The notes: generated from the letters alone by a model not told the origin. Shown: positions 56,871 to 64,000, counted from the first letter of the stretch. The stretch: DNA of 64,000 bases from Nonomuraea jabiensis (GCF_014204795.1 NZ_JACHMB010000001.1:6770501-6834500); one strand, 5' to 3'. A program made the numbers and translations.

Positions 56871-58286
56871 GTGGAGCGAAGATTGTACGTCCTCGCGGCT
56901 TCCGCGTTCATCGTGGCGGCCGTGCTGGGCAGTGCGTGGATCACCGGCCAGTTCACCACGCCGGAGGTCGACAGGACCGACGGGTACGTCAGCGAGCTGG
57001 CCGCCCGCGACCAGCCGTGGACGCGGCTGTTCCGCACCAGCGACGCGCTGGCGGGGCTGGCCTGCGCGGCCGGGGTGGCGCTGGTGCCGAGGGTGGCGCG
57101 CGAGTGGCAGGCCTGGCTGGCGCTGGCGGCGTTCGGGCTGTTCACGTTCGCGGCGGGGCTGTTCCCGCTGGACTGCGCCACGCTGAGCGACCCGTACTGC
57201 GGGCGGCGGGTCGTGTCGTCGGCGCATCACGTGCACCAGCTGGCCGGCGCGCTGTCCACGGGCGCCCTGCTGGCCGCGATGGTGCTGCTCAGCGCGCGCT
57301 GGCGGTCGTGGGTGTCGTGGCTGTTCACGTGGCTGGGGCTGGCGGCCACGCTGCTCACCGCCGCCGCGCTCGCCGACCGGCACGGGGTGGGGCTCGCCCA
57401 CCGGGCGCAGCTCACGCTGTTCGCGGTCTGGCTGGTGTACGTGGCCGTCCACCTGCTCATCACCGACGACCCGCCCGTCCCGCCGATCATGGCGGAGGCG
57501 GTCGATCACGAAGGCGGATTCGCCGGGCCGCACGTGGTCGAGCAGGGCGCCGGGCCCGTCGTGCTGATCACGGCCGAGCTCGGGGGCGCCTGGTTCCACT
57601 GGGGCGCGGTGGCCGGGCTGCTGGCCGGCACCCGTCACGTCATCCGCTTCGACCGCTGCGGCCTCGGCCTCAGCCCGCACGCGACCGCCCCGCCCACCCT
57701 GTACACCGAGGTGGCCCGCCTGGCCGCGCTGGCGCCGTCCCATCCCGAGCAGGTGACCGTCGTCGCCCACGGCGTGGCCTGCTGGCACGCGGAGGCGTTC
57801 GCCAGGCTGCACCCGCTGCGCGTGGCCAAGCTCGTCCTGGTGGATCCGGCCCCGGTCACGGAGCGCACGCCGTCCGCGCCGGCCAGGAGCGCCGGCCGGT
57901 GGCTGCCCGCCCTGGGCGGCACGTGGGGCGCGACCGCCGTGGCCCGCCTGGCCGGGCCCGCCGCCCACCGGCTGCTCGTCGGCGTGCCCGACCCGTACGG
58001 CGTCTACCGCACGGGCAAGGTGCTCGCCGCGGCGGCGGGGGAGTGGCTGGCCCGCCGCGACATGGCCGCCGACCTGCTGCGGCTGCGGGAGGAGATGCCG
58101 TTCCCCGGCGTGCCGGTCACCGTGATCAGCGCCGGCGGGCCGGACCTGGGCCACGCGCGGCTGGCCGGGGCCCTGTCGGCCACGCTCGTACGCCTGCCGG
58201 AATGCGGCCACCAGATCCAGCTCCAGGACCCCGGGGCGGTCGCGGAGGCCGTCCTGAGCGCGCCGGGCACCGGCCGACCCGGATGA
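56871..58286 (+). CDS. DUF998 membrane domain fused to degenerate alpha/beta-hydrolase
   Basis: 471 residues from the GTG at 56871. Residues 1-200 hold about six helices with DUF998-like features (TDGYVSELAARDQPWTRLFR, FPLDCATLSDPYCGRRVV). Residues 205-470 are an alpha/beta-hydrolase fold. The elbow G-x-S-x-G is replaced by AHGVA in TVVAHGVACWHAEAF, so the nucleophile serine is missing, although the late histidine in PECGHQIQLQDP is still there. It may be a sensor or binding protein rather than an enzyme. It follows pspAB by 29 nt and could be part of that transcript. The stop codon falls inside a 15-nt repeat array. Confidence 0.8.
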   Translation: MERRLYVLAASAFIVAAVLGSAWITGQFTTPEVDRTDGYVSELAARDQPWTRLFRTSDALAGLACAAGVALVPRVAREWQAWLALAAFGLFTFAAGLFPLDCATLSDPYCGRRVVSSAHHVHQLAGALSTGALLAAMVLLSARWRSWVSWLFTWLGLAATLLTAAALADRHGVGLAHRAQLTLFAVWLVYVAVHLLITDDPPVPPIMAEAVDHEGGFAGPHVVEQGAGPVVLITAELGGAWFHWGAVAGLLAGTRHVIRFDRCGLGLSPHATAPPTLYTEVARLAALAPSHPEQVTVVAHGVACWHAEAFARLHPLRVAKLVLVDPAPVTERTPSAPARSAGRWLPALGGTWGATAVARLAGPAAHRLLVGVPDPYGVYRTGKVLAAAAGEWLARRDMAADLLRLREEMPFPGVPVTVISAGGPDLGHARLAGALSATLVRLPECGHQIQLQDPGAVAEAVLSAPGTGRPG

Positions 58287-58369
58287 GGTCGGCCCGGATG
58301 AGGTCGGCCCGGATGAGGCCGGCCCGGATGAGGCCGGCCCGGATGGGGCCGGGCGGGATGGGGCCGGGC
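58280..58369. repeat. 15-nt tandem repeat, six units
   Basis: Units CGGATGAGGTCGGCC (twice), CGGATGAGGCCGGCC (twice), CGGATGGGGCCGGGC and GGGATGGGGCCGGGC follow without gaps. The array begins at the stop codon of the fusion gene and ends 40 nt before the SIMPL gene. It is not coding. Confidence 0.92.
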
Positions 58370-58409
58370 GTTCTAGGATCGACGCGGGACCCGTTCGAGG
58401 GGAGCAGGC

Positions 58410-59012
58410 GTGGACATCACCGTCGTCGGCGAGGGCGCCGTCCTGGCCGCACCCGACATCCTCCGGCTGCACGCGGGCGTCGAGGTCCGCCGGGCCTCCG
58501 CCGCGGAGTCCTTCACCGCCGTCCGGGCCGCCGCCGCCCGGCTGGCCGAGGCGCTGGCCCGGGAGGGCGTCGCCGCGCAGGACGTGCGCACGGTGGAGCT
58601 GTCGCTGGGCCCGGAGTACGAGGTCTACCCGAGGGTGGCCGCCTACCGGGCGGTCCAGGGGGTGGAGGTGATCGTCCGCGACCTGTCCAGGGCCGACCAC
58701 GTCATCGACACGGTCGCCGGGGTGGGGGAGGAGGCCCGGCTGAACGGCCTGGCGTTCGAGGTGTCGGACCCGTCGGGCGTCCTGAGGCAGGCGCGTACGC
58801 GGGCCTTCCGCGACGCCGCCGCCAAGGCCGCCCACTACGCCGAGCTGGCTGGGCGCCCGCTGGGCAGGGTGGTCTCGGTGAGCGAGGACGTCAGGGGCGG
58901 CGGCCCTCAGCCCCTCACCCTGGCCGCCGCGGCGGCCGAGACCAGCGCCTCCATCAGCCCCGGCCGCCAGTCCCTCACGGTGACGGTCTGGCTCGGCTAC
59001 GACTTCGGTTAG
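58410..59012 (+). CDS. SIMPL-domain (DUF541) protein
   Basis: 200 residues from the GTG at 58410, preceded by GAGGGGAG. The family pattern is VVGEGAVLAAPDILRLHAGV at the N-terminus, then KVEQVRTVELSLGPEYE-like sequence (here AAQDVRTVELSLGPEYEV) and a C-terminal GRVVSVSEDVRG. SIMPL proteins are periplasmic or exported in many bacteria, but no signal peptide is obvious here. Function unclear. It is convergent with the hydrolase at 59061. Confidence 0.87.
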   Translation: MDITVVGEGAVLAAPDILRLHAGVEVRRASAAESFTAVRAAAARLAEALAREGVAAQDVRTVELSLGPEYEVYPRVAAYRAVQGVEVIVRDLSRADHVIDTVAGVGEEARLNGLAFEVSDPSGVLRQARTRAFRDAAAKAAHYAELAGRPLGRVVSVSEDVRGGGPQPLTLAAAAAETSASISPGRQSLTVTVWLGYDFG

Positions 59013-59027
59013 ACCCGGCTAGACCCG

Positions 59028-59055
59028 GTGCGCCCCACCCGATGGCGGGGCGCAC
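59028..59055. terminator. Bidirectional terminator hairpin
   Basis: GTGCGCCCC (59028-59036) pairs with GGGGCGCAC (59047-59055). It lies between converging stops at 59012 and 59061 and ends the last operon. Confidence 0.7.
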
Positions 59056-59060
59056 GGATC

Positions 59061-59951
59061 TCACATCGGGTTGCGCTTGAGGAAGGCGTGGGCGGCCTCG
59101 CCGACGGCCACCGGGTTCATGCTCTGCAGCCCGTGCGTGGCGTTGGGGATGCCGCACCGCTCCGCCTGCGGCAGCCAGTTCATGAGGAAGCGCTGGGCGT
59201 CGCGGAACCCCGGCATCACCGACTCGCTGTCGAGGCCCATCACCGCCAGCACCGGCATGTCCGGCTTCCGCGTGACCAGCCGGTCGGCCTCCGACGGCTT
59301 GAAGCCCCACTGCGAGATCGCCGGGAAGTCGACGGTGAAGGTCGTGTCGACGCACGCCTCGACGCGGTCCCACACGTCGAGCGGCCCGGTCATCTCCACC
59401 GCGGGCAGGAAGCTCGGCCCGCACACCGCCTCCATGTAGAGCTGCGCGGCGCCGAGCTTGTCGCCCGTCTCGTACAGCTTCATCGCGTTCATGAAGGCGT
59501 CGACGTTGGCCCTGATCGCGTCCGGCTCCTCACGCGGCAGGTACGGCTCCAGCAGGATCGCGCTGTGCGCCCGCTCCGGGTACGACAGCAGGAACTGGAA
59601 GGCGATCACGCCGCCGAACGAGAAGGCCATGATGTGCGCCTTCTCGATGCCCAGGTGGTCGAGCAGCTCGGCGACGTGCTGCGCGCCGCCCTCGATGCTC
59701 AGCTCGGGCTTGTCCAGCGTGCTGCCGTTGTAGCCGGCCCGGTAGTAGCTGATGAGCCGGTAGTCCCGCAGCAGCGGCGGGTAGAACCGCATGGGGGTGA
59801 TGAGGCTGTCGGCGATGCTGGTGCCGTGGATGCACAGCACGGGCTCGCCCTCGCCGAGCACGGTGTACCTGAGCTCGGCGCCGGTCACGGGCGCCCGCAG
59901 GTCGTGCTCGACGTTCCATTCGCGCCCGATGTAGAGGGCGTCTCGCATCAT
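59061..59951 (-). CDS. Alpha/beta-hydrolase, last gene of the Nif11/ferritin-like operon
   Basis: 296 residues from the ATG at 59951, which overlaps the previous stop. The oxyanion segment is VLCIHGTSIADSLITPMRF. The nucleophile elbow is HIMAFSFGGVIAFQF (serine near residue 111). The histidine is in GIPNATHGLQSMNP near the C-terminus, and the acid is probably in AVMGLDSESVMPG. It is similar to esterase-, lactonase- and haloperoxidase-like proteins. It may release or process a product of this operon. It is the promoter-distal gene and stops at the hairpin at 59028. Confidence 0.88.
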   Translation of the reverse strand: MMRDALYIGREWNVEHDLRAPVTGAELRYTVLGEGEPVLCIHGTSIADSLITPMRFYPPLLRDYRLISYYRAGYNGSTLDKPELSIEGGAQHVAELLDHLGIEKAHIMAFSFGGVIAFQFLLSYPERAHSAILLEPYLPREEPDAIRANVDAFMNAMKLYETGDKLGAAQLYMEAVCGPSFLPAVEMTGPLDVWDRVEACVDTTFTVDFPAISQWGFKPSEADRLVTRKPDMPVLAVMGLDSESVMPGFRDAQRFLMNWLPQAERCGIPNATHGLQSMNPVAVGEAAHAFLKRNPM

Positions 59952-60268
59952 GGCTTGCGCTCCAATCCGACCAGCAGGCCGGTCTCGTCGAGGCTGGGCA
60001 CGAGGTCGAAGACGAGGAACTCCAGGTAGTACCGGCCCCACAGCAGGCTCCAGAGCGGGAACCGCTCGTCGAACTCCTCGCCGCGCTCGCGCGCCAGCCG
60101 CGCCTCCAGGTCCCAGATCAACGCGTTGAACTCCTGCGCGGTGAACGGCTGCCCGGCCGCGGCGGCGGCCGCGATGACCTCGTCCTTGGACTTGTCCTTG
60201 AGCCGATCGACCAGGTCCGGCCGCTCGGCCAGGCCGCGCAGGAACCCGATGACGTTGGCCTCGCTCAT
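59948..60268 (-). CDS. Nif11-like protein, copy 1
   Basis: 106 residues from the ATG at 60268 with GAGGAG 6-7 nt upstream. Residues 1-50 fit the Nif11 leader-type domain: MSEANVIGFLRGLAERPDLV, then a helix ending GQPFTAQEFNAL. In Nif11 families this helical domain is a leader of ribosomal peptides. The remainder here is not a cysteine-rich core and has no GG cleavage site. The C-terminal segment LWSLLWGRYYLEFLVFDLV (residues 72-90) matches copy 2. It overlaps copy 2 and the hydrolase gene by 4 nt each. It may be an accessory or binding protein. Confidence 0.75.
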   Translation of the reverse strand: MSEANVIGFLRGLAERPDLVDRLKDKSKDEVIAAAAAAGQPFTAQEFNALIWDLEARLARERGEEFDERFPLWSLLWGRYYLEFLVFDLVPSLDETGLLVGLERKP

Positions 60269-60567
60269 GCGAGCTCCTCGGGGGAGTAGCGGGCGACCAC
60301 GTGGTCGACCAGGTAGTCGAGGTAGCGCGTGCCCCACATGTGCCGCCACAGGGTGCTGCTCCCGTCGAACGGCTCCTCGTCCTTGTGGATGACGACGTCC
60401 GCCTCCAGCCGGCCGATGACCCGCTCGGCGTCGTCCTCGGTGAACGCGAACCCGTCATTGCGGGCGTGGAACAGGACCCGGGGGAGGTCCATGGGGGAGT
60501 AGCGGGCCAGCAGGCCGGGATCCGACCGGGCCGCCTCCAGGAACCTGACGAACTCCGCCTCGGCCAC
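60265..60567 (-). CDS. Nif11-like protein, copy 2
   Basis: 100 residues from the GTG at 60567, preceded by GGAGAG. The N-terminal domain has MAEAEFVRFLEAARSDPGLL and, later, ARNDGFAFTEDDAERVIG, the Nif11 pattern. The C-terminal segment LWRHMWGTRYLDYLVDHVV (73-91) shares L-W-x-x-x-W-G-x-x-Y-L-x-x-L-V-x-x-x-V with copy 1, so the two are paralogues. No cysteines are present. The stop overlaps the next start and its own start overlaps the stop region of the MetX-like gene (60570). Confidence 0.75.
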   Translation of the reverse strand: MAEAEFVRFLEAARSDPGLLARYSPMDLPRVLFHARNDGFAFTEDDAERVIGRLEADVVIHKDEEPFDGSSTLWRHMWGTRYLDYLVDHVVARYSPEELA

Positions 60568-60569
60568 GG

Positions 60570-61565
60570 CTAGCTCTCCAGGGCGTGTCTGATGACGTCG
60601 TCGATGGCCTTCACGTCGGGCTCGGCCAGCCCGAACGTGGCCAGATGGCCGTAGACGCTGTCGATCTGGCGGAACGTGGCGCCGGGGATCCACTCGGCGT
60701 ACTGCCTGAGCTCGTCCGGCGGGAACAGCGCGTCGCCGGTGAAGGCGGCGATCGTGGTCTTCGCCTTGATCCGGCCCAGGACCTCCCGCAGGGACTCGCC
60801 CTCGGCCCCCGGCCAGGCGGAGCGGGCCTTGCGGGCCTGGGTGACCACGTCGTTCGGGTCCTGCGGGAGCCAGAAGCCCTCCCAGAAGCCCTCGACGAAC
60901 GCGTCCACGCTGTCGAAGCCCAGGGTGCGCCAGACGTCGGCGCCGGCGTAATAGAACGTGCGGGGCGGGGCGGTCAGCGCCGAGCCGTGCGCGACCCGCG
61001 CCAGGCCGCCGCTGACGCTCGCCGCGGACGTGTAGGCGCCCCCGGCGTAGTTGGGGTCCGCGGTGATGGGCTCCTCCACCACGGTCTTCAGCCAGAGCTT
61101 GGTCCACGGTGGCGGGGTGGGCGCCCCGGCGATGGGGGCGATGCCGCGCACGAGGTCGCCGAAGCGCAGCGCCCACTCGTACACCTGGATCGCGCCGATC
61201 GACCAGCCGAGCGCCAGCCGGATCTCGCGCACGCCGAAGACCTCCTCCAGCAGCCTCTGCTGGGCGATGACGTCGTCGGCGACGGTGACGGCGGGGAAGG
61301 GCCGCGACGGGGTGTTGCTCGGCGCGGAGGACGGCGGGAGGCCGAAGTGGCCGGGCAGCACGATGAAGTGGGTGCGGGGATCGAGCGCGCGGTTCTCGCC
61401 GATCCAGCCGTTGAGCACCTCGGCGGGAGCGCCGAGGAAGGTCGGGAAGACGACCACGTTGTCCCTGGCCTGGTTGAGCTCACCGAAGGTCTGGTACGCC
61501 AGCCGGGCGCCGGGCAGCGTGTCGCCTGAGGTGAGCGGGAAGTCGCCGAGCTCGAAGGTGTTCAT
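60570..61565 (-). CDS. MetX-like alpha/beta-hydrolase (homoserine acetyltransferase-related)
   Basis: 331 residues from the ATG at 61565 with GGAG about 6 nt upstream; an ATG at 61577 is an alternative. The opening FELGDFPLTSGDTLPGARLA and the central VREIRLALGWSIGAIQVYEW are typical of the MetX branch; the nucleophile serine is in GWSIG. The acid is probably in AAFTGDALFPPDELR, and the histidine in DSVYGHLATFG. MetX enzymes transfer acyl groups to hydroxyls, and relatives act as hydrolases. Homoserine is unlikely as substrate here because the context is not methionine synthesis (inference). Confidence 0.85.
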   Translation of the reverse strand: MNTFELGDFPLTSGDTLPGARLAYQTFGELNQARDNVVVFPTFLGAPAEVLNGWIGENRALDPRTHFIVLPGHFGLPPSSAPSNTPSRPFPAVTVADDVIAQQRLLEEVFGVREIRLALGWSIGAIQVYEWALRFGDLVRGIAPIAGAPTPPPWTKLWLKTVVEEPITADPNYAGGAYTSAASVSGGLARVAHGSALTAPPRTFYYAGADVWRTLGFDSVDAFVEGFWEGFWLPQDPNDVVTQARKARSAWPGAEGESLREVLGRIKAKTTIAAFTGDALFPPDELRQYAEWIPGATFRQIDSVYGHLATFGLAEPDVKAIDDVIRHALES

Positions 61566-61583
61566 TCCTGGCTCCAAACGTCG

Positions 61584-62693
61584 TCACGCGTCGAACCGCA
61601 GAATCGTCTTGATGTTCTTGCCGGACCTGAAGTCGTCCGCCGCGGCCTGGATGTCGGCGAAGTCGTACTCCCTGATGAGCGGCTGCACGGGCAGCCGGCC
61701 GCCGCGGATCAGCCGCGCCAGCAGCGGGATGAGCCGGTCCGGGTCGCTGTCGCCCTCGCAGACGCCCAGGATCCGCCGCCCCGGCAGCAGCCGGTGCACG
61801 TCGACCGAGACCTCCACCCCGTACGGCGGGGCGCCCACGACGGCCACCGCGCCGCGCGGGGCGAGCGCCTCGATGCCGGCGCGCAGCACGTCGGGGTTGC
61901 CCACCGCCTCGACCACGTAGTCGACGCCGGCGCCGCCGGTGATCTTCCGCAGCTCGGCGGCCAGGTCGAGGCCGGTCGAGTCGACGGTGTGGGTGGCGCC
62001 GATCTTGGCGGCCAGTTCGAGCTGCGCCGCCTGCCGGCCCACGGCGATGATCTGGCTGACCGGGGTGAGCGCCGCCCCCATGACGGCGGCCAGGCCCACC
62101 GCGCCCGTGCCGATCACCGCGATGGACGTGCCGGGCTCGGGGCGCAGCGTGTTCCACACCGCGCCGGTGCCGGTCTGGACGCTGCAGGCCAGCGGGGCCA
62201 GCAGCTCGAACGGCAGGTCCGGGTCGACCTTGACGACGCTGCGCTCGTCGGCGACGGAGTGGCGGGCGAACGACGACTGGCCGAAGAACCGGCCGCCGAG
62301 CGCGACCCCGCCCCTGCTGATCGGCGAGCTGCCGTCGGCCCGCTTGCCGCCGATGAGGTTCTGCGGGATCCAGGTGGTGCAGTAGGCGGGGTGGCCGATG
62401 CGGCAGGAGGCGCAGCTCCCGCACGAGGTGAAGGTGAGCACGACGTGGTCGCCCGGCTTGACCTTGGTCACGCCCGGGCCCGTCTCCTCCACGACGCCGG
62501 CGCCCTCGTGCCCGAGCACGCCCGGCAGCGGGAACGGGATGTGCCCCGCCGCCACCGTGAGGTCGGTGTGGCAGATGCCGGCGGCCTTCATCCGGACGAG
62601 GATCTCGCCCTGGCGGGGGGCGTCCAGCTCGACGTCCCGGAGGGTGAACGCCGCTCCCGGCGATTCGACGACTGCGGCTTGGGTGGTGGTCAC
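61584..62693 (-). CDS. Zinc-dependent alcohol dehydrogenase (MDR, aryl-alcohol type)
   Basis: 369 residues from the GTG at 62693 with GGAG about 6 nt upstream. Catalytic zinc ligands are C41 (GICHTDLTV) and H62-E63 (GHEGAGVV). The structural zinc site is C91, C94, C97 and C105 in CGSCASCRIGHPAYC. The nucleotide-binding motif is VIGTGAVGLAAVMGAAL. The sequence resembles benzyl-alcohol and class III-like dehydrogenases, so an aryl or hydroxyalkyl substrate is likely. Its start overlaps the stop of the APCDD1-like gene (GTGA). Confidence 0.94.
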   Translation of the reverse strand: MTTTQAAVVESPGAAFTLRDVELDAPRQGEILVRMKAAGICHTDLTVAAGHIPFPLPGVLGHEGAGVVEETGPGVTKVKPGDHVVLTFTSCGSCASCRIGHPAYCTTWIPQNLIGGKRADGSSPISRGGVALGGRFFGQSSFARHSVADERSVVKVDPDLPFELLAPLACSVQTGTGAVWNTLRPEPGTSIAVIGTGAVGLAAVMGAALTPVSQIIAVGRQAAQLELAAKIGATHTVDSTGLDLAAELRKITGGAGVDYVVEAVGNPDVLRAGIEALAPRGAVAVVGAPPYGVEVSVDVHRLLPGRRILGVCEGDSDPDRLIPLLARLIRGGRLPVQPLIREYDFADIQAAADDFRSGKNIKTILRFDA

Positions 62694-63349
62694 GAGGGTC
62701 TCCGATCGTCGGGGGTGAGGGTGTACGAGCTCGTGACGTGGGTCCACTCCGCCGGCCCCCACTCCGCGCCATCCCCGACCTGGGGCGGAGCTCCGACCAC
62801 GCGGACCACGTAGTAGTCGAGCAGGCCGGGGGCGCGGCGCGTCCAGATCGAGCCGGCCTCGTCGTGGTGGCGCTGGCCGAAGTAGAGCCGGTCCTCGTCC
62901 CGGCCGTGCGAGCGGGCCAGGCCGAGCAGGTCGTACTCCCGCGGGCACTCGTCCACGCCCGGCAGGTCCAGGATCGAGCAGCCGCCGTGAGAGACGTCCT
63001 GCCACTCGCCGGGCCGCCAGTCGCCATTGCCCGCCTTCACCTCGTCGGCGCCGGCGACGAGCCCTGTGTCGAACAGGCGCAGGCAGACCTTGGTCCGGGA
63101 GAAATCGGCGTCGCGCGCGCCGGGCGTGCGTTCGCTGGGACCGAGGAGCTCGAACATGCCCGTGATGATGAGCTCGAAGAGCCGGCTGTCGCAGCCGGGG
63201 TCCTTGTAGGCATTGAAATGAATGGCCCAGAAAGGACTGTGCAGCCAGAAGTCGTCCACCCCGAATATTCCCGGGAATACTTCGGCGGCGACCGGGCTGC
63301 GCCATCGGCCGGAGAGTTCCGCGACCGTGAATTCGGCGCTGGTTTCCAT
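62690..63349 (-). CDS. APCDD1-like beta-rich protein
   Basis: 219 residues from the ATG at 63349 (METSAEFTVAELSGRWRSPV). Features recall the APCDD1 domain: W-R-S-P near residue 16, a cysteine in NAYKDPGCDSRLFELIITGM, and GARDADFSRTKVCLRLFDTG. The C-terminal part has SHGGCSILDLPGVDECPREY and EDRLYFGQRHHDEAGS. There is no signal peptide, so it seems to be cytosolic. In animals APCDD1 is a Wnt-binding lipocalin-like protein; bacterial relatives are little studied. I give it moderate confidence as to family and none as to reaction. Confidence 0.5.
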   Translation of the reverse strand: METSAEFTVAELSGRWRSPVAAEVFPGIFGVDDFWLHSPFWAIHFNAYKDPGCDSRLFELIITGMFELLGPSERTPGARDADFSRTKVCLRLFDTGLVAGADEVKAGNGDWRPGEWQDVSHGGCSILDLPGVDECPREYDLLGLARSHGRDEDRLYFGQRHHDEAGSIWTRRAPGLLDYYVVRVVGAPPQVGDGAEWGPAEWTHVTSSYTLTPDDRRPS

Positions 63350-63379
63350 CACACCTCGCATGAGTCAATTCTTTTTCCG

Positions 63380-63435
63380 GCGGCCCGGCCGGCGTCAAAG
63401 AGCCGGGGCGTACATTGGCAAGTCGGCCGGGCCGC
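63380..63435. other. 12-bp inverted repeat between ferritin-like and APCDD1-like genes
   Basis: GCGGCCCGGCCG (63380-63391) and CGGCCGGGCCGC (63424-63435) are perfect inverted copies with a 32-nt loop. It lies in the only sizeable gap of the operon. On the transcribed (minus) strand the stem is followed by A-rich sequence, so it is not a typical terminator; mRNA processing or attenuation is possible. Confidence 0.55.
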
Positions 63436-63455
63436 GCGAGGTAATTCGTGAAGTC

Positions 63456-64000
63456 CTACGACGGGAGCAGCGCCGGTGGCACGTGCGCGCGCACCCGCTC
63501 GGCCAGCTCGGCCGCCCGGACCCCGGCCGCCGCGGCGACCGCGGACGCCGGCCCGCCGGCCTTCTCGGCGGCCCTGCAGCGCTCCACGAGCACCCGCATG
63601 CGCTCGTGCAGCAGCGCCCACGAGGGTTCGCGCCAGGGCACGAAGTTGCTCATGGCGTAGTACATCTCGAACGCGAAACCCGCCGTGCGGCCGGGATTCT
63701 CCGGGCCGACGGGCAGTGTGGTCATGGCGGTGGCCAGCGGCCGCAGCACGTCGGCCATCATGCTGATCGACGTGCCGACGAGCAGGCCCAGCTGCTCCTC
63801 GCTCTCGTCGGTGTGCGTGAAGAACCTGGTCAGCAGGTGCAGCACCAGCTCGTAGGCCACCGCCGCCAGCTCGGCCGTCCGGCGGGTGCCGGGGTCGGTG
63901 ATGAGCGGCTGGGGATCGGCGATGTCGTAGGGCTGCCTGAGGTAGGCGGCGAGCGCCGGTCGCGCCGGGTCGAAGCCCGGGTCGCGCGCCCGCAGCTCCT
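63456..64000 (-). CDS. Ferritin-like domain protein, C-terminal part (truncated by window edge)
   Basis: The frame is open to the window edge, giving about 181 residues of the C-terminus. Sequences include AYELVLHLLTRFFTHTDESE, then LGLLVGTSISMMADVLRPLA, TTLPVGPENPGRTAGFAFEM and EPSWALLHERMRVLVERC. The pattern (RFF-HTDE, then PL, LPVG and TAG-x-F-E) recalls the C-terminal region of VioB/RebD-type ferritin-like proteins (iminophenyl-pyruvate dimer synthase domain) and their relatives. The metal-binding helices would lie outside this window. The call is inference and could be wrong. It is upstream of the rest of the operon, with a 106-nt gap holding the inverted repeat. Confidence 0.5.
   Translation of the reverse strand, partial: ELRARDPGFDPARPALAAYLRQPYDIADPQPLITDPGTRRTAELAAVAYELVLHLLTRFFTHTDESEEQLGLLVGTSISMMADVLRPLATAMTTLPVGPENPGRTAGFAFEMYYAMSNFVPWREPSWALLHERMRVLVERCRAAEKAGGPASAVAAAAGVRAAELAERVRAHVPPALLPS

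Noticed and set aside
58280..58369. Possible CRISPR-like array
   Set aside because: The 15-nt units follow directly with no spacers, and no cas genes are present.
59948..60567. Classical Nif11-type lanthipeptide or TOMM precursor peptides
   Set aside because: No GG cleavage site, no cysteines, no core variation and no lanthionine synthetase or cyclodehydratase nearby.
63380..63435. Intrinsic terminator inside the last operon
   Set aside because: On the minus strand the stem is followed by A-rich, not T-rich, sequence, and the loop is 32 nt. Kept only as an inverted repeat.
1..64000. tRNA, rRNA, phage integrase, transposase or attachment sites
   Set aside because: None was recognised on reading either strand; a dedicated tRNA or covariance-model scan was not possible.

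Overview
The window is one contiguous piece of a very GC-rich actinomycete chromosome. GC-saturated third positions, frequent GTG starts, ATGA/GTGA gene overlaps, a GlnA/GlnE pair with a GlnR box and the PspA-PspAA-HtpX-PspAB set all fit. Much of the order follows the Streptomyces coelicolor glnA2-glnE-glnA-RDD-DUF4191-lipA-lipB-sucB-lpd-pepA-cobS-pspA neighbourhood. A Streptosporangiales (Nonomuraea-like) host is my best guess, but the genus is inference.

Layout. 1-3048: a truncated SARP regulator, an MFS exporter and a divergent ArsR-type regulator. 3039-4663: an EF-hand protein translationally coupled to a class I terpene synthase whose N-terminus is a 12-nt tandem repeat. 4818-14691: glnA2, YciI-like, P-loop, thioesterase, hydrolase, amidotransferase and HXXEE genes, then glnE and a membrane protein. 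14675-20448: a MocR regulator divergent from a five-gene operon (periplasmic-binding-fold enzyme, nitrilase, polar amino-acid-type ABC transporter). 20540-25341: GNAT, LysR/MFS, B3/B4 and PadR/membrane pairs. 25460-31641: glnA with a complete GlnR box, RDD, TetR, a TIM-barrel protein, a methyltransferase and DUF4191. 31705-36275: an accessory block (GH3, hydrolase, VOC, AraC).

36387-45296: lipoate and 2-oxoacid dehydrogenase genes (lipA, an M48-like pseudoprotease, lipB, sucB, lpdA) with peptidase E, an epimerase and pepA. 45394-50353: a YtrA-type GntR operon with a CPBP protease, then cobS, an ABC ATPase and a fused CobU. 50404-59012: a secreted protein, a small conserved protein, an aldo/keto reductase, a SUKH-type protein, DUF3043, the psp operon, a DUF998-hydrolase fusion and a SIMPL protein.

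59061-64000 (minus strand, running off the right edge) is the most unusual part. It is a compact, largely overlapping operon of a ferritin-like protein, an APCDD1-like protein, a zinc alcohol dehydrogenase, a MetX-like alpha/beta-hydrolase, two Nif11-like proteins that share a C-terminal motif, and another alpha/beta-hydrolase. I do not recognise it as a described pathway and regard it as the best candidate for an undescribed system. Nitrogen control also links several genes: GlnE can act on GlnA (tyrosine present), glnA carries a full GlnR box, and a matching half-box lies before glnA2. No rRNA, tRNA, CRISPR array or insertion sequence was seen.
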